Positions 56,100 through 64,000 of a DNA stretch of 64,000 nt are shown here, one piece after another (the first letter of the stretch is position 1; every line of letters begins with the position of its first letter). The notes beneath the pieces were generated by a model. That model searched no databases. It had not been told where the DNA came from and saw only the letters and a program-made list of their open reading frames with translations. Origin of the DNA: Tubulanus polymorphus (taxonomy: Eukaryota; Nemertea; Palaeonemertea; Tubulaniformes; Tubulanidae); contig NC_134026.1 of NCBI RefSeq assembly GCF_964204645.1, positions 14,908,450-14,972,449 on the forward strand, given 5' to 3'. Made by a program: the position numbers and the translations under genes.

Positions 56100-56491
56100 A
56101 ATATTAATTATATTTAACACGAATAATAATATTGGTTGAAAATTGTATAAAATAATAGTAAATAAAAAAGGGGGTTTTAAGTATTTAAGGTATCTAATAC
56201 ATATCTAATACAATCTAATACATAAAATATCTTATTTTATAAACTGATATTCATATGGAAATTGAAACCTCAGTAATAATAAATAACCTTTATTATTTTC
56301 AAACTTATTCATATATTAGTTGAAAAAATAAAAATAAATTGGTTGAAAATTGTATAAATAATATTTATTTTAAAAAAGGGGGTTTTAAGTATTTAAGGTA
56401 TCTAATAGGCGTATCAGGTATTAGGGTATCTAATAGGGTATCAGGTATTAGGGTATCTAATAGGGTATCTAATACATAGGTATACAAATAG
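56100..56491. repeat. convergent intergenic region with paired repeats (copy B)
   Basis: Two copies of AAAAAGGGGGTTTTAAGTAT followed by TTAAGGTATCTAATA lie at about 56165-56215 and 56372-56410. After the second, a minisatellite of GGTATCTAATAGGGTATCAG words runs to about 56480. It matches the position of the paired block at 38305-38654 in copy A (inverted). Confidence 0.75.
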
Positions 56492-57418
56492 TTATTTTAT
56501 AAATTTATATTCATAGGGAAATTGTAATCTCAGTAATAATTTTGAACCTTTATTATTCTTTAATTTATTCATATATTCATCATGTAATTCAGTAGGTATA
56601 ATTTGATTTTCTTCCAATGATTGTTGCATAGATTTTTTATCTTTGTTATAAAATAAAACTAGAAATCTTATATTCTCCCTAAAGTCTTTAACAATTGAAT
56701 TATATTTTTGATTTAAAACCCATGTTGTTATCCCAAAATGTCTCCCAGAGAAAGCTAGATAACATAACTCACTTTCTCTAACTTTTGAATCATGTAAATT
56801 TGCGCAATCATCTACAATGAATAATGTATTTGATCCTTTATAAGTATCAATTGCTATTTTTATACAATTATCTAAATTTTCTTTTACTGTTTTAGGATCT
56901 AATATAATAAACTTTTTTATTTTAACTATATCTCTATTATATGTTTTATTCATTTCATAAGTAGGACAGAATAATATTATATTATCAAAATGATTCTTAT
57001 AAATAGTTTCTAACAAATCTAATATGAAATGTGTTTTACCACAATTGGTGTTTTTGATTGGAATTGACCATGCGTATCTACTGAATATGTCTACAACATT
57101 TAATATCCAGAAATATCCTTTGTTGTATTCTTCTAAGTTCTTCATGTCAATTAAATCTGTTTGCCATTGTTGATCGATATATGAAACCATAACCTTTCTT
57201 GTTAAATAATTTTTATCCATTTTCTTGTGGATTTGATACGTTGGTTGATTTTGTAACCATAATCTTAGTTCACTATATTTTATATCACCATGTGGGTGCC
57301 ATACGGCACCATTTTCTTTATCAGATTTAATTTCATCCCATAATTCTGAAACGCTAGAATATGATACTTCAATTTCTGGGTTATAATATAAATCTCTTAA
57401 ATATTGTTCTTTTTTCAT
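56492..57418 (-). CDS. fused integrase N-terminus and packaging ATPase (copy B)
   Basis: An open 308-residue minus-strand frame. Residues 1 to about 123 are the integrase N-terminus and the first catalytic region (WQTDLIDMKNLEEYNK and IFSRYAWSIPIKN); after the junction the ATPase begins at its Walker A (TNCGKTHFILDLLE) and runs to its normal end (LRLQFPYEYKFIK). Everything between, including the second and third catalytic acids, the chromodomain and the start of the ATPase, is deleted. The first Gly of Walker A is lost, so neither enzyme is likely to work. A 21-base GC-rich in-frame insertion lies near 57284-57306. The open frame across the junction is unusual for so damaged a copy. Confidence 0.8.
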   Translation of the reverse strand: MKKEQYLRDLYYNPEIEVSYSSVSELWDEIKSDKENGAVWHPHGDIKYSELRLWLQNQPTYQIHKKMDKNYLTRKVMVSYIDQQWQTDLIDMKNLEEYNKGYFWILNVVDIFSRYAWSIPIKNTNCGKTHFILDLLETIYKNHFDNIILFCPTYEMNKTYNRDIVKIKKFIILDPKTVKENLDNCIKIAIDTYKGSNTLFIVDDCANLHDSKVRESELCYLAFSGRHFGITTWVLNQKYNSIVKDFRENIRFLVLFYNKDKKSMQQSLEENQIIPTELHDEYMNKLKNNKGSKLLLRLQFPYEYKFIK

Positions 57419-57421
57419 CTT

Positions 57422-57540
57422 ATTTTAATCCATTAATAATATTTAAAATTTAGATTTAGTTTCAATGATTTTATGATTTGACTTATTTTCTGGTATAATA
57501 GGTTTATAATCATCGGAATCATTATCATCAGATTTATACT
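57422..57540 (-). pseudogene. truncated membrane protein gene (copy B)
   Basis: The C-terminal end of the gene seen at 36218-36604 (KPIIPENKSNHK, then LLMD) is readable; similarity stops at 57540 where copy C begins. Confidence 0.6.
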
Positions 57541-57711
57541 AGTAATAGGGGAAATAGGTTTTCAGATCAAAATGAACGCTCGAATTTATTTTTCATTTTT
57601 TATGAGTTTCACTCCTAATTAAAGTAGAAATTATTATTATTTTCATATTTTTCATTTTTTACTCACTCGCCGTTTCAACCTTTAATCTGAAAGCCTATTT
57701 CCCCTATTACT
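57541..57711. repeat. terminal palindrome of copy C
   Basis: Starts AGTAATAGGGGAAATAGGTT and ends with the inverse at 57711 (CTATTTCCCCTATTACT). Central AAATGAAAAATAAATTCGAG-like inverted sequence matches the palindromes at 44134 and 26311. Confidence 0.85.
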
Positions 57712-57940
57712 CTTAAAATATTTATATACATGAAAAAAAAATATATGAATAACATATAAATTGATAGATTATTCAATATAAAGTGTTAGTAAAAAAGTAA
57801 CGAGTAATTAACGAGCTCTTATAGATAGATAAATAGATATTTTTTAAACATATTTCAATATTTATATTTGTATTTGTAAGATTTTTAAACATTAAAAGTG
57901 TTAGTATAGTGTGATTGAAATAATTCATATTTAAATCATT

Positions 57941-57980
57941 GAACTTCTAAAATCAATTTTAATAAAAATTTAGTATTAAA
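57941..57980 (+). promoter_or_regulatory. conserved polymerase leader (copy C)
   Basis: GAACTTCTAAAATCAATTTT directly before the polymerase start at 57981; the same leader precedes the starts at 44503, 26532 and 24612. Confidence 0.55.
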
Positions 57981-60900
57981 ATGGAAACAAATAAGTACTA
58001 CTGTTAAACATGTAAAATCAATATAAATAAATCAATCCCAAAAATAATAAGACATAATAAAACTAAAACACATTTAGAGAATAAATTGAAATTAGAATAT
58101 GAAGATGATATATTAGAAACTAAATTAGATGAATTAAAGAATGAAAAAGAAACATACAAATGTGATGCGTGTAATCAATCATTCAGTGATAAAAGATATT
58201 ATAATGAACATTTAAAATCTAAAAGTCATATTAGAAATAAGAATAATGATATTTTAGGTGAAGATTATTTTGATGAAGATAATGATAAGAAACAGAAGAC
58301 AATTAAAAGAATAAAAAATAAATTAAACAATAAAAGACCATACATGGAAGATGTAAGAAATTATATTAATTCATTAGATAATAATAAAGATATAGAAATA
58401 ACCGAAGCATTTAAAAGTGATATTGGTCCAGCAGCAATTGAGTTTAAATTTCATAAAGGAAAAACATTAGAAGAAAATAAAAAACATTTAGAAAATATGA
58501 AAAATATTATAAAAATAATAACTAATGTTGAATATCCTAAAATTAGTATATCTTCTAAAGTAAAGTTTATAAAATCTGAAGATAAACCAATATATAATAG
58601 AAATTCTCATTCACAACATATTATATCTAAACAACATATAGATGATAAATTAGATAAATGTTATAATGAAGTAAAAACTAAAATAGAAGAGAAATATTTT
58701 GAAGGATCAGGTTTAATATTTGATGAAATAATATTTATGACTTTACATGTCTATAACACAAAATATAATGAGGTAACTAAATCGAAACCAATAGATGAAA
58801 ATAATGTATCATATCATAAAGAACCAGATATTTAAGCATCGAGTTATATTAAACTACCATTTAAAACTAATGCTGTTATAAATGTACACAATTTTGATGA
58901 TAAATGTTTTTTATGGGCAATAATTAGTTGCTTACATGCTGCAACTGATAATATTTGTAGATTAACTCATTATAAACCATTTGAAAATAATTATAAGATA
59001 GATAATTATCCTGTTAGAATTAAAAATATTCCAAAAATAGAAAGAGATAATAATTTAAAAATAAATGTATTTGATTTAATCAAATTGCCAAAAACAAAAG
59101 GTAACAATATAAGACATTATACATTAGAACCTTTATACCTTTAAGATTATGATTCAAATGATGTTATAGATATATTATAGTATGAGAATCATTATATGTG
59201 GATTAAACAAATCGATTTATTCTTTAGAACAGAAAGTGATCACCATAATAAAATATATCTTTGTAGAAAATGTTTACATAAATTCAGTAATGAAAGTACA
59301 TTATTAAATCATAAACAATTATGTGAAAATCATGATTATTGTAAATTAGTTTTACCAAATGAAAAGGATAAAATATTAGAATTCAAAAAAATATGATTTC
59401 AAAAATAAAGTACCATTTGTAATATATGGAGATTTTGAATCATTAAATAAAGAATTAACTGATCAAGATAGAAAAGAAATATATCATAAAAGAAAGAAAT
59501 TAAATTCTAATGAAAATGATATAATTGATTATTCAGATCCCCTAATAACAACTACTATTAAAAAGATTCATCAATCAGCTGCAGCTTTCGGATTATATAT
59601 TAAATCTGATTATCCAGAACTAGTTAAAAGTGAATATTATCATTATAGAAATTAAAATGTTATCAATCATTTTTGTGACTTATTAATTGAATATGAAATA
59701 AGATTTAGTAAATTATTGAATAAAAATATAGAAATTATTATGACAGAAGAAGATAAAGAAGCATTTGAGTTTGCAGATAAATGTTATTATTGTGAAAAGA
59801 TATTTAATTATAAAGATAAAAAAGTAAGAGACCATGATCATTTGAATGGAAAGTTTAGAGGTGCAGCGCATGAGAATTGTAATTTGCAAGCAAAGAAAAT
59901 AAATTTTGTTCCAGTTATATTTCATAATCTATCAGGATATGATGCACATTTATTCATCAAACAGTTATGCCATAAAATAGAAGAAATTAATAATGAAATA
60001 GAAAGATTAAATTCAAATAGATCAAAAGATAAAATACCAACTTGTAAATTTAAAATGTTAGCTAGAACATCTGAGAATTATATATCATTCCAATTTGGGT
60101 GTCTAAGATTTATAGATTCATATAGATTTTTAAACAGTTCATTAGATAACTTATCAAAATCATTAGTTGATGATGAATTAAAAATATTAAAACAACACTA
60201 TCCAAATAATGATAATTTTAAATTAATGAGATATAAAGGCGCAATTCCATATTCATTTTATAAATCACATAATGATTTTAATATAACTGAATTATTAAAA
60301 GAACAATTTTATGATGAATTAAAAAATGAATATGTTAAAGATGAAGTATATAATAGAACATTGAATATTTGGAATCATTTTGTAATGAAAAATCATGGAC
60401 AATTAGTAGATTTATATTTAAAACCAGATGTATTATTATTAACCGATATATTCGAAAGATTTAGAGATGTAAACCTAAAATATTTTAATGTTGATCCATG
60501 TCATTGTTATTCATCACCAGGATTAATTTGGGATTGTGGATTAAAATTTACAGATATAAAAATGGATTTGTTAACAAATATAGATCAATTACTATTATTT
60601 GAAAAATCTATAAGAGGAGGAGTTTCAGGTGTATTAGGTGATAGACATTTCAATGTAAATGATAACCCTGGATATAAGTTATTATATATAGATGCAAATA
60701 ATTTGTATGGTTGGGCAATGATGGAACCACAACCTTATGGAGTATTTGAAATAAGTGAAGTTTTACAACATGAAAATAATGATAAATTTGATTGGAAGAA
60801 AAGAATCCTAGATATTGCAGATGATTCAGATACTGGTTACTTCTTCGTTGAAGATTTAGAATATCCTGAAAACATTAAATTTAAATCTAGAAATCTAGCA

Positions 60901-61479
60901 TACTGTCCCGAACATAAAACTGTTACTCATGAAGAACTATCAAATTATCAAAAAAAGAATTAAACCCGATAATCATATTCATACAGAAAAGTTAATGGAA
61001 ACTCAGGAAGATAAATATAATTATGTAGTACATTATAGAATGTTGAAGTTTTATCTAAAACAAGGAATGATCCTAAAAAAAGTACATAGATATATTTCAT
61101 TTAGTCAATCTAAGTGGTTAGAAAAATATATAGATTTTAACACCAAACAGAGAACTGAAGCTAAAACTGATTTCGAGAAAGATTTTTTCAAACTAATGAA
61201 TAATGCATTCTATGGAAAAACTTGTGAAAAATATTAGAAATAGAAATGATATTGAGTTAGTTAGTAATGGTAAAAGGATAAGGCATTTACAATCATACCC
61301 TAAATTTATTGGCAACAGAATATTTGATGAAAATTTAGCTGCAGTTAAAATGAGAAGAACATCTATGAAATTTAATAAACCAATTAATGTTGCAGCATCA
61401 GTTTTAGAATTATCAAAGTTATTAATGTATGAATTCTATTATAATGTATTACAACCTCATTTTGGAGAAAAACATATAC
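57981..61479 (+). pseudogene. protein-primed family B DNA polymerase (copy C), truncated
   Basis: Closely matches copy B from its start to just after VLQPHFGEKHI, where the sequence jumps to the ATPase; motif C is therefore missing. The main open pieces are 58086-58835, 59196-59396, 59716-60963, 60929-61237 and 61203-61511. It has a stop at codon 9, frameshifts near 58030, 59393, 60958 and 61230, and stops at 58833, 59142, 59178 and 59653 that coincide with those of copy B. Exo motifs and polymerase motifs A and B are readable (YIDANNLYGWAMM; KLMNNAFYGKT). Confidence 0.88.
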
Positions 61480-61707
61480 ATTTTCTTTTACTGTTTTTGG
61501 ATCTAATATAATAAACTTTTTTATCTTAACTATATCTCTATTATATGTTTTATTCATTTCATAAGTGGGGCAGAATAATTTTATATTATCAAAATGATAC
61601 TTATAAATAGTTTCTAACAAGTCTAATATGAAATGTGTTTTACCACAGTTGGTTACTCCAGTTACTAACATATTATGCGGTTCAAATATAAATAAATCTC
61701 TATTCAT
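61480..61707 (-). pseudogene. packaging ATPase, N-terminal fragment (copy C)
   Basis: Starts MNRDLFIFEPHNMLVTGVTN with an intact Walker A (CGKTHFILD) and is cut after about 74 residues at the junction with the polymerase. Walker B is lost. Confidence 0.75.
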
Positions 61708-62363
61708 TTATTCTTTTAATTTTACTAGATAAAATCCATTCATTTATCATCATATCCTTTATATTTCACCAAAGAATACTTTTTTCCTTTAAGAGTTTTT
61801 GTTTTCAATACTTTTTCTATTTTGTATTCTATTTCATCTGGGTTTGGCACAAGTGATAATTCTTGTTCATAGAAATAACCTAATATTTCTTCATATTTTA
61901 GATCTTCTAATTTATAAACAAAAGGTTTAGTTAATATTATCTTTTTAATCTTGAATATTTCTTCGGTAAAATTAGGGGTATAACCTTTATAAAATGTTTT
62001 TCTATATTTAGATATTCTTACGGTTCAAATATAAATAAATCTCTTTTCATTTATTCTTTTAATTTTACTAGATAAAATCCATTCATTTATCATCATATCC
62101 TTTATATTTCACCAAAGATTACTTTTTTCCTTTAAGAGTTTTTGTTTTCAATACTTTTTCTATTTTGTATTCTATTTCATCTGGGTTTGGTACAAGTGAT
62201 AATTCTTGTTCATAGAAATAACCTAATATTTCTTCATATTTTAGATCTTCTAATTTATAAACAAAAGGTTTAGTTAATATTATCTTTTTAATCTTGAATA
62301 TTTCTTCGGTAAAATTAGGGGTATAACCTTTATAAAATGTTTTTCTATATTTAGATATTCTTA
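61678..62363. repeat. 343-bp direct tandem duplication
   Basis: 61678-62020 and 62021-62363 are near-identical, each starting CGGTTCAAATATAAATAAAT and ending TAGATATTCTTA. The unit spans the start of the ATPase and the chromodomain end of the integrase, and it is not present in copies A or B. Confidence 0.85.
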
Positions 62364-63123
62364 CATGTTGCCTAATTTTAAATTTAGGTTCTCCGAAATC
62401 ATGTGTAACAAACGCTCCATATAAATAATTCCAAACTATTTCTGAATTATCTTCTTTTCTAGCTTGTATTGGTTTCATATTTATAGAACTATGTTTAGAA
62501 TTATTATAACCTTTCACTAAATCATCTAACACATCGATATATTTATACGTTTCATTAGCAGTAAAATATTTCCACATTCTAGTTTTCAATGTTTTATTAA
62601 ATCTTTCTATAATAGATGCTTTTTTATCTGAATGTGTTGAAAAATAATCTACATCGTTATCAGATAATAGTTTTTTAAAATGTTTGTTATAAAATTCCTT
62701 ACCTTCATCAAATTGTATCTTATCTGGAATAGCTTCTTTAAATATTGATTTAAAAGCATTTGTCACTTCTATACCAGTTTTATTTTTGATTGGAATTGAC
62801 CATGCGTATCTACTGAATATGTCTATAACATTTAATAACCAGAAATATCCTTTGTTGTGTTCTTCTAAGTTATTCATGTCAATTAAATCTGCTTGCCATT
62901 GTTGATCGATATATGAAACCATAACTTTTCTTGTTAAATAAGTTTTATCCATTTTCTTGTGGATTTGATATGTTGGTTGATTTTGTAACCATAATCTTAG
63001 TTCACTATATTTTATATTTTCATTATCAGATTTAATTGTATTCCATAATTCTGAAACGTTTGAATATGATGCTTCACTTTCTGGGTTGTAATATAAATCT
63101 CTTAAATATTCTTCTTTTTTCAT
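62119..63123 (-). CDS. Maverick integrase (copy C), catalytic core intact, C-terminus altered
   Basis: An open 334-residue minus-strand frame. WQADLIDMNNLEEHNKGYFW holds the first Asp, IQFDEGKEF the second, and SIIERFNKTLKTRMW the Glu. The frame ends at LKGKK just before the chromodomain, because of a stop at 62117-62119 and a five-base loss further on; the chromodomain is thus missing or truncated compared with copy A. Start ATG at 63121-63123 follows the membrane protein stop by six bases. It is the best preserved integrase of the array. Whether it can act is unknown. Confidence 0.8.
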   Translation of the reverse strand: MKKEEYLRDLYYNPESEASYSNVSELWNTIKSDNENIKYSELRLWLQNQPTYQIHKKMDKTYLTRKVMVSYIDQQWQADLIDMNNLEEHNKGYFWLLNVIDIFSRYAWSIPIKNKTGIEVTNAFKSIFKEAIPDKIQFDEGKEFYNKHFKKLLSDNDVDYFSTHSDKKASIIERFNKTLKTRMWKYFTANETYKYIDVLDDLVKGYNNSKHSSINMKPIQARKEDNSEIVWNYLYGAFVTHDFGEPKFKIRQHVRISKYRKTFYKGYTPNFTEEIFKIKKIILTKPFVYKLEDLKYEEILGYFYEQELSLVPNPDEIEYKIEKVLKTKTLKGKK

Positions 63124-63129
63124 CTTATT

Positions 63130-63531
63130 TTAATCCATTAATAATAATTTAGATTTAGTTTCAATGGTTTTATGATTTGACTTATTTTCTGGTATAATAG
63201 GTTTATTGTCTTTTCACAGATAACTAAGTTTCCGATCATCATTGGAATCATCTTTATCATCAGATTTGAATTTTGATTTATATATTACACCAGAGAATAT
63301 AATAATTGTGATTAACCCAATTGTAATATATATAAGTAATTATTTCTTCCACTATTAGAAGAATCAGATGGATTATTATTTGAATTAATATCAGATAAAG
63401 TCTGTGATTCATTTATATCATTTAATTTCTTTTTCTTAGCTTTTTATTAATTCTGAAGATCTTTTACCTAATTCTCTTGCCCATTTAATTTGTTTCTCGG
63501 ATCTAGGCTTTTTCTTAACGCCATCACTCAT
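63130..63531 (-). pseudogene. small single-pass membrane protein (copy C), frameshift
   Basis: Starts MSDGVKKKPRSEKQIKWARE and lacks the stop of copy A, but a one-base gain near 63445 and further differences around 63210 and 63340 shift the frame. The membrane segment (ITIGLVTIIIIFSGVIY-like) is readable in a different frame. The GC-rich insert at its start in copy A is absent here. Confidence 0.6.
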
Positions 63532-64000
63532 TTATTTTAGATAATTTTTGTTCTGATTCATTTTCTGTTTCACCGTTTGGTTGTAGTACATCTGTTTCGT
63601 TCTTACCTGATTTATATTCCATAGGTTTGATATTCGAAAATGTTATGACGCCAGTAGAAATTAATGTCATAACCGATCCTAATTGAAATGAAGCATAACC
63701 AACCCATTTTTGTAATTCAGTCATAACTAAATAGTCATTTTTCAAATCACTATATAATTTATTTTCATCATCAATTGGTATTAACTGGTTACATAATTTA
63801 GAGTAACATTTGACAATACCATCTGAAATAGAATCATTTATTCGGGCTAATCTTGCCTCTTCATAAATCTTAAAATATTTTATTACTTTATCAGTTTCAT
63901 AGCATCTAATTCTTGAAAAGTTATTATTTTTCCCAAGAAATCCTTAGATTTCCCGCCAACAATTAGTAATTCAAGATGATGCTTACAATATAAATAGTAT
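63524..64000 (-). pseudogene. Maverick helical protein (copy C), 5' part outside the window
   Basis: Homologue of 35611-36225. The C-terminal 73 codons (63745-63524) are open (WVGYASFQLGSVMTLISTGV); a one-base loss near 63897 shifts the upstream part (YYLYCKHHLELLIVGGKSKD), where the stop seen in copy A at 35773 is absent. It runs off the window at its N-terminus. Confidence 0.65.

Larger units (their letters stand above)
44134..57540. mobile_element. Maverick/Polinton copy B, nearly complete left and middle
   Basis: Runs from a partial terminal palindrome through polymerase, OB-like gene, minor capsid, small genes, conserved unknown, coiled-coil/membrane, major capsid and zinc finger (all plus) to a fused integrase-ATPase gene (minus). 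It stops at 57540 inside the membrane protein gene, exactly where the palindrome of copy C starts. Most genes have one or more breaks. It is in direct tandem with copy C (equivalent points about 13.48 kb apart). Confidence 0.85.
57541..64000. mobile_element. Maverick/Polinton copy C, deletion derivative, runs off the window
   Basis: Starts with the terminal palindrome and holds the polymerase up to about 61479, then jumps directly to the ATPase on the minus strand, then integrase, membrane protein and helical protein. The whole structural block (about 9 kb in copy B) is missing. It lies in direct tandem with copy B and may have inserted into it. Confidence 0.85.

Noticed and set aside
34575-64000. 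Free-living virophage or giant-virus contig contamination
   Set aside because: The genes are broken, the copies are nested with Harbinger and Penelope-like insertions and joined to host sequence with CCT6, so the block is part of an animal chromosome, pending read-level proof.

Overview
The window is animal nuclear DNA, probably from a marine invertebrate. The host is identified by three plus-strand exons (2219-2362, 11533-11605, 22829-22901) that splice in phase into the C-terminus of CCT6, the zeta subunit of the TCP-1/CCT chaperonin. These last exons are spread over about 20.7 kb because the introns are packed with repeats. I cannot name the species from sequence alone.

Region 1 (1 to about 24 kb) is the end of CCT6 and its repeat-filled introns. 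It holds a roughly 155-bp satellite family in several arrays, a roughly 140-bp satellite, a decayed hAT-like transposase gene on the minus strand (about 4.9-7.25 kb), LINE fragments, a GTCGCAAC-rich MITE, and a 7.0-kb DNA transposon with long terminal inverted repeats (14976-22005). That transposon encodes, in broken form, a protein with an XPG/FEN1-type nuclease domain and a cysteine-rich tail, and best fits the Academ superfamily. It sits inside a LINE ORF, whose endonuclease part lies to its left and whose linker part lies to its right.

Region 2 (about 24-34.6 kb) begins with two short remnants of Maverick/Polinton ends (from 24086 and 26311). A 6.9-kb PIF/Harbinger transposon (27649-34571) follows. 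It has perfect 15-bp terminal repeats, TTA target duplications, an open two-exon DDE transposase and a minus-strand Myb/SANT-like gene that has decayed. A 585-bp foldback with a hammerhead-like core and a 10-bp target duplication lies exactly at the stop codon of the Myb-like gene.

Region 3 (34.6-64 kb) is very AT-rich and consists of three overlapping, defective Maverick/Polinton copies. Copy A (34575 to about 44107, inverted) holds the right half: HNH-like protein, two small proteins, retroviral-type integrase with chromodomain, packaging ATPase, then convergently a zinc-finger protein, the double-jelly-roll major capsid protein, a coiled-coil/membrane protein and a conserved protein of unknown role. 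Copy B (44134-57540) runs from a protein-primed DNA polymerase through the minor capsid and structural genes to a fused integrase-ATPase gene. Copy C (57541 to beyond 64000) keeps polymerase and integrase but has lost the whole capsid block. Taken together the canonical order is: polymerase, small OB-like protein, minor capsid, small membrane proteins, unknown conserved protein, coiled-coil/membrane protein, major capsid, zinc-finger protein, then on the opposite strand ATPase, integrase, membrane protein, helical protein, HNH protein. No adenain-type protease gene was recognised.

The structural genes share a T-run plus TAAATAAATG-like start context, the element ends carry long palindromes, and the converging gene blocks meet at paired tandem repeats. 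Every copy carries nonsense or frameshift breaks, several shared between B and C, so the array looks like old, internally deleted derivatives of a virus-like element, not a live provirus. Reading frames were followed by eye; no database search was possible.
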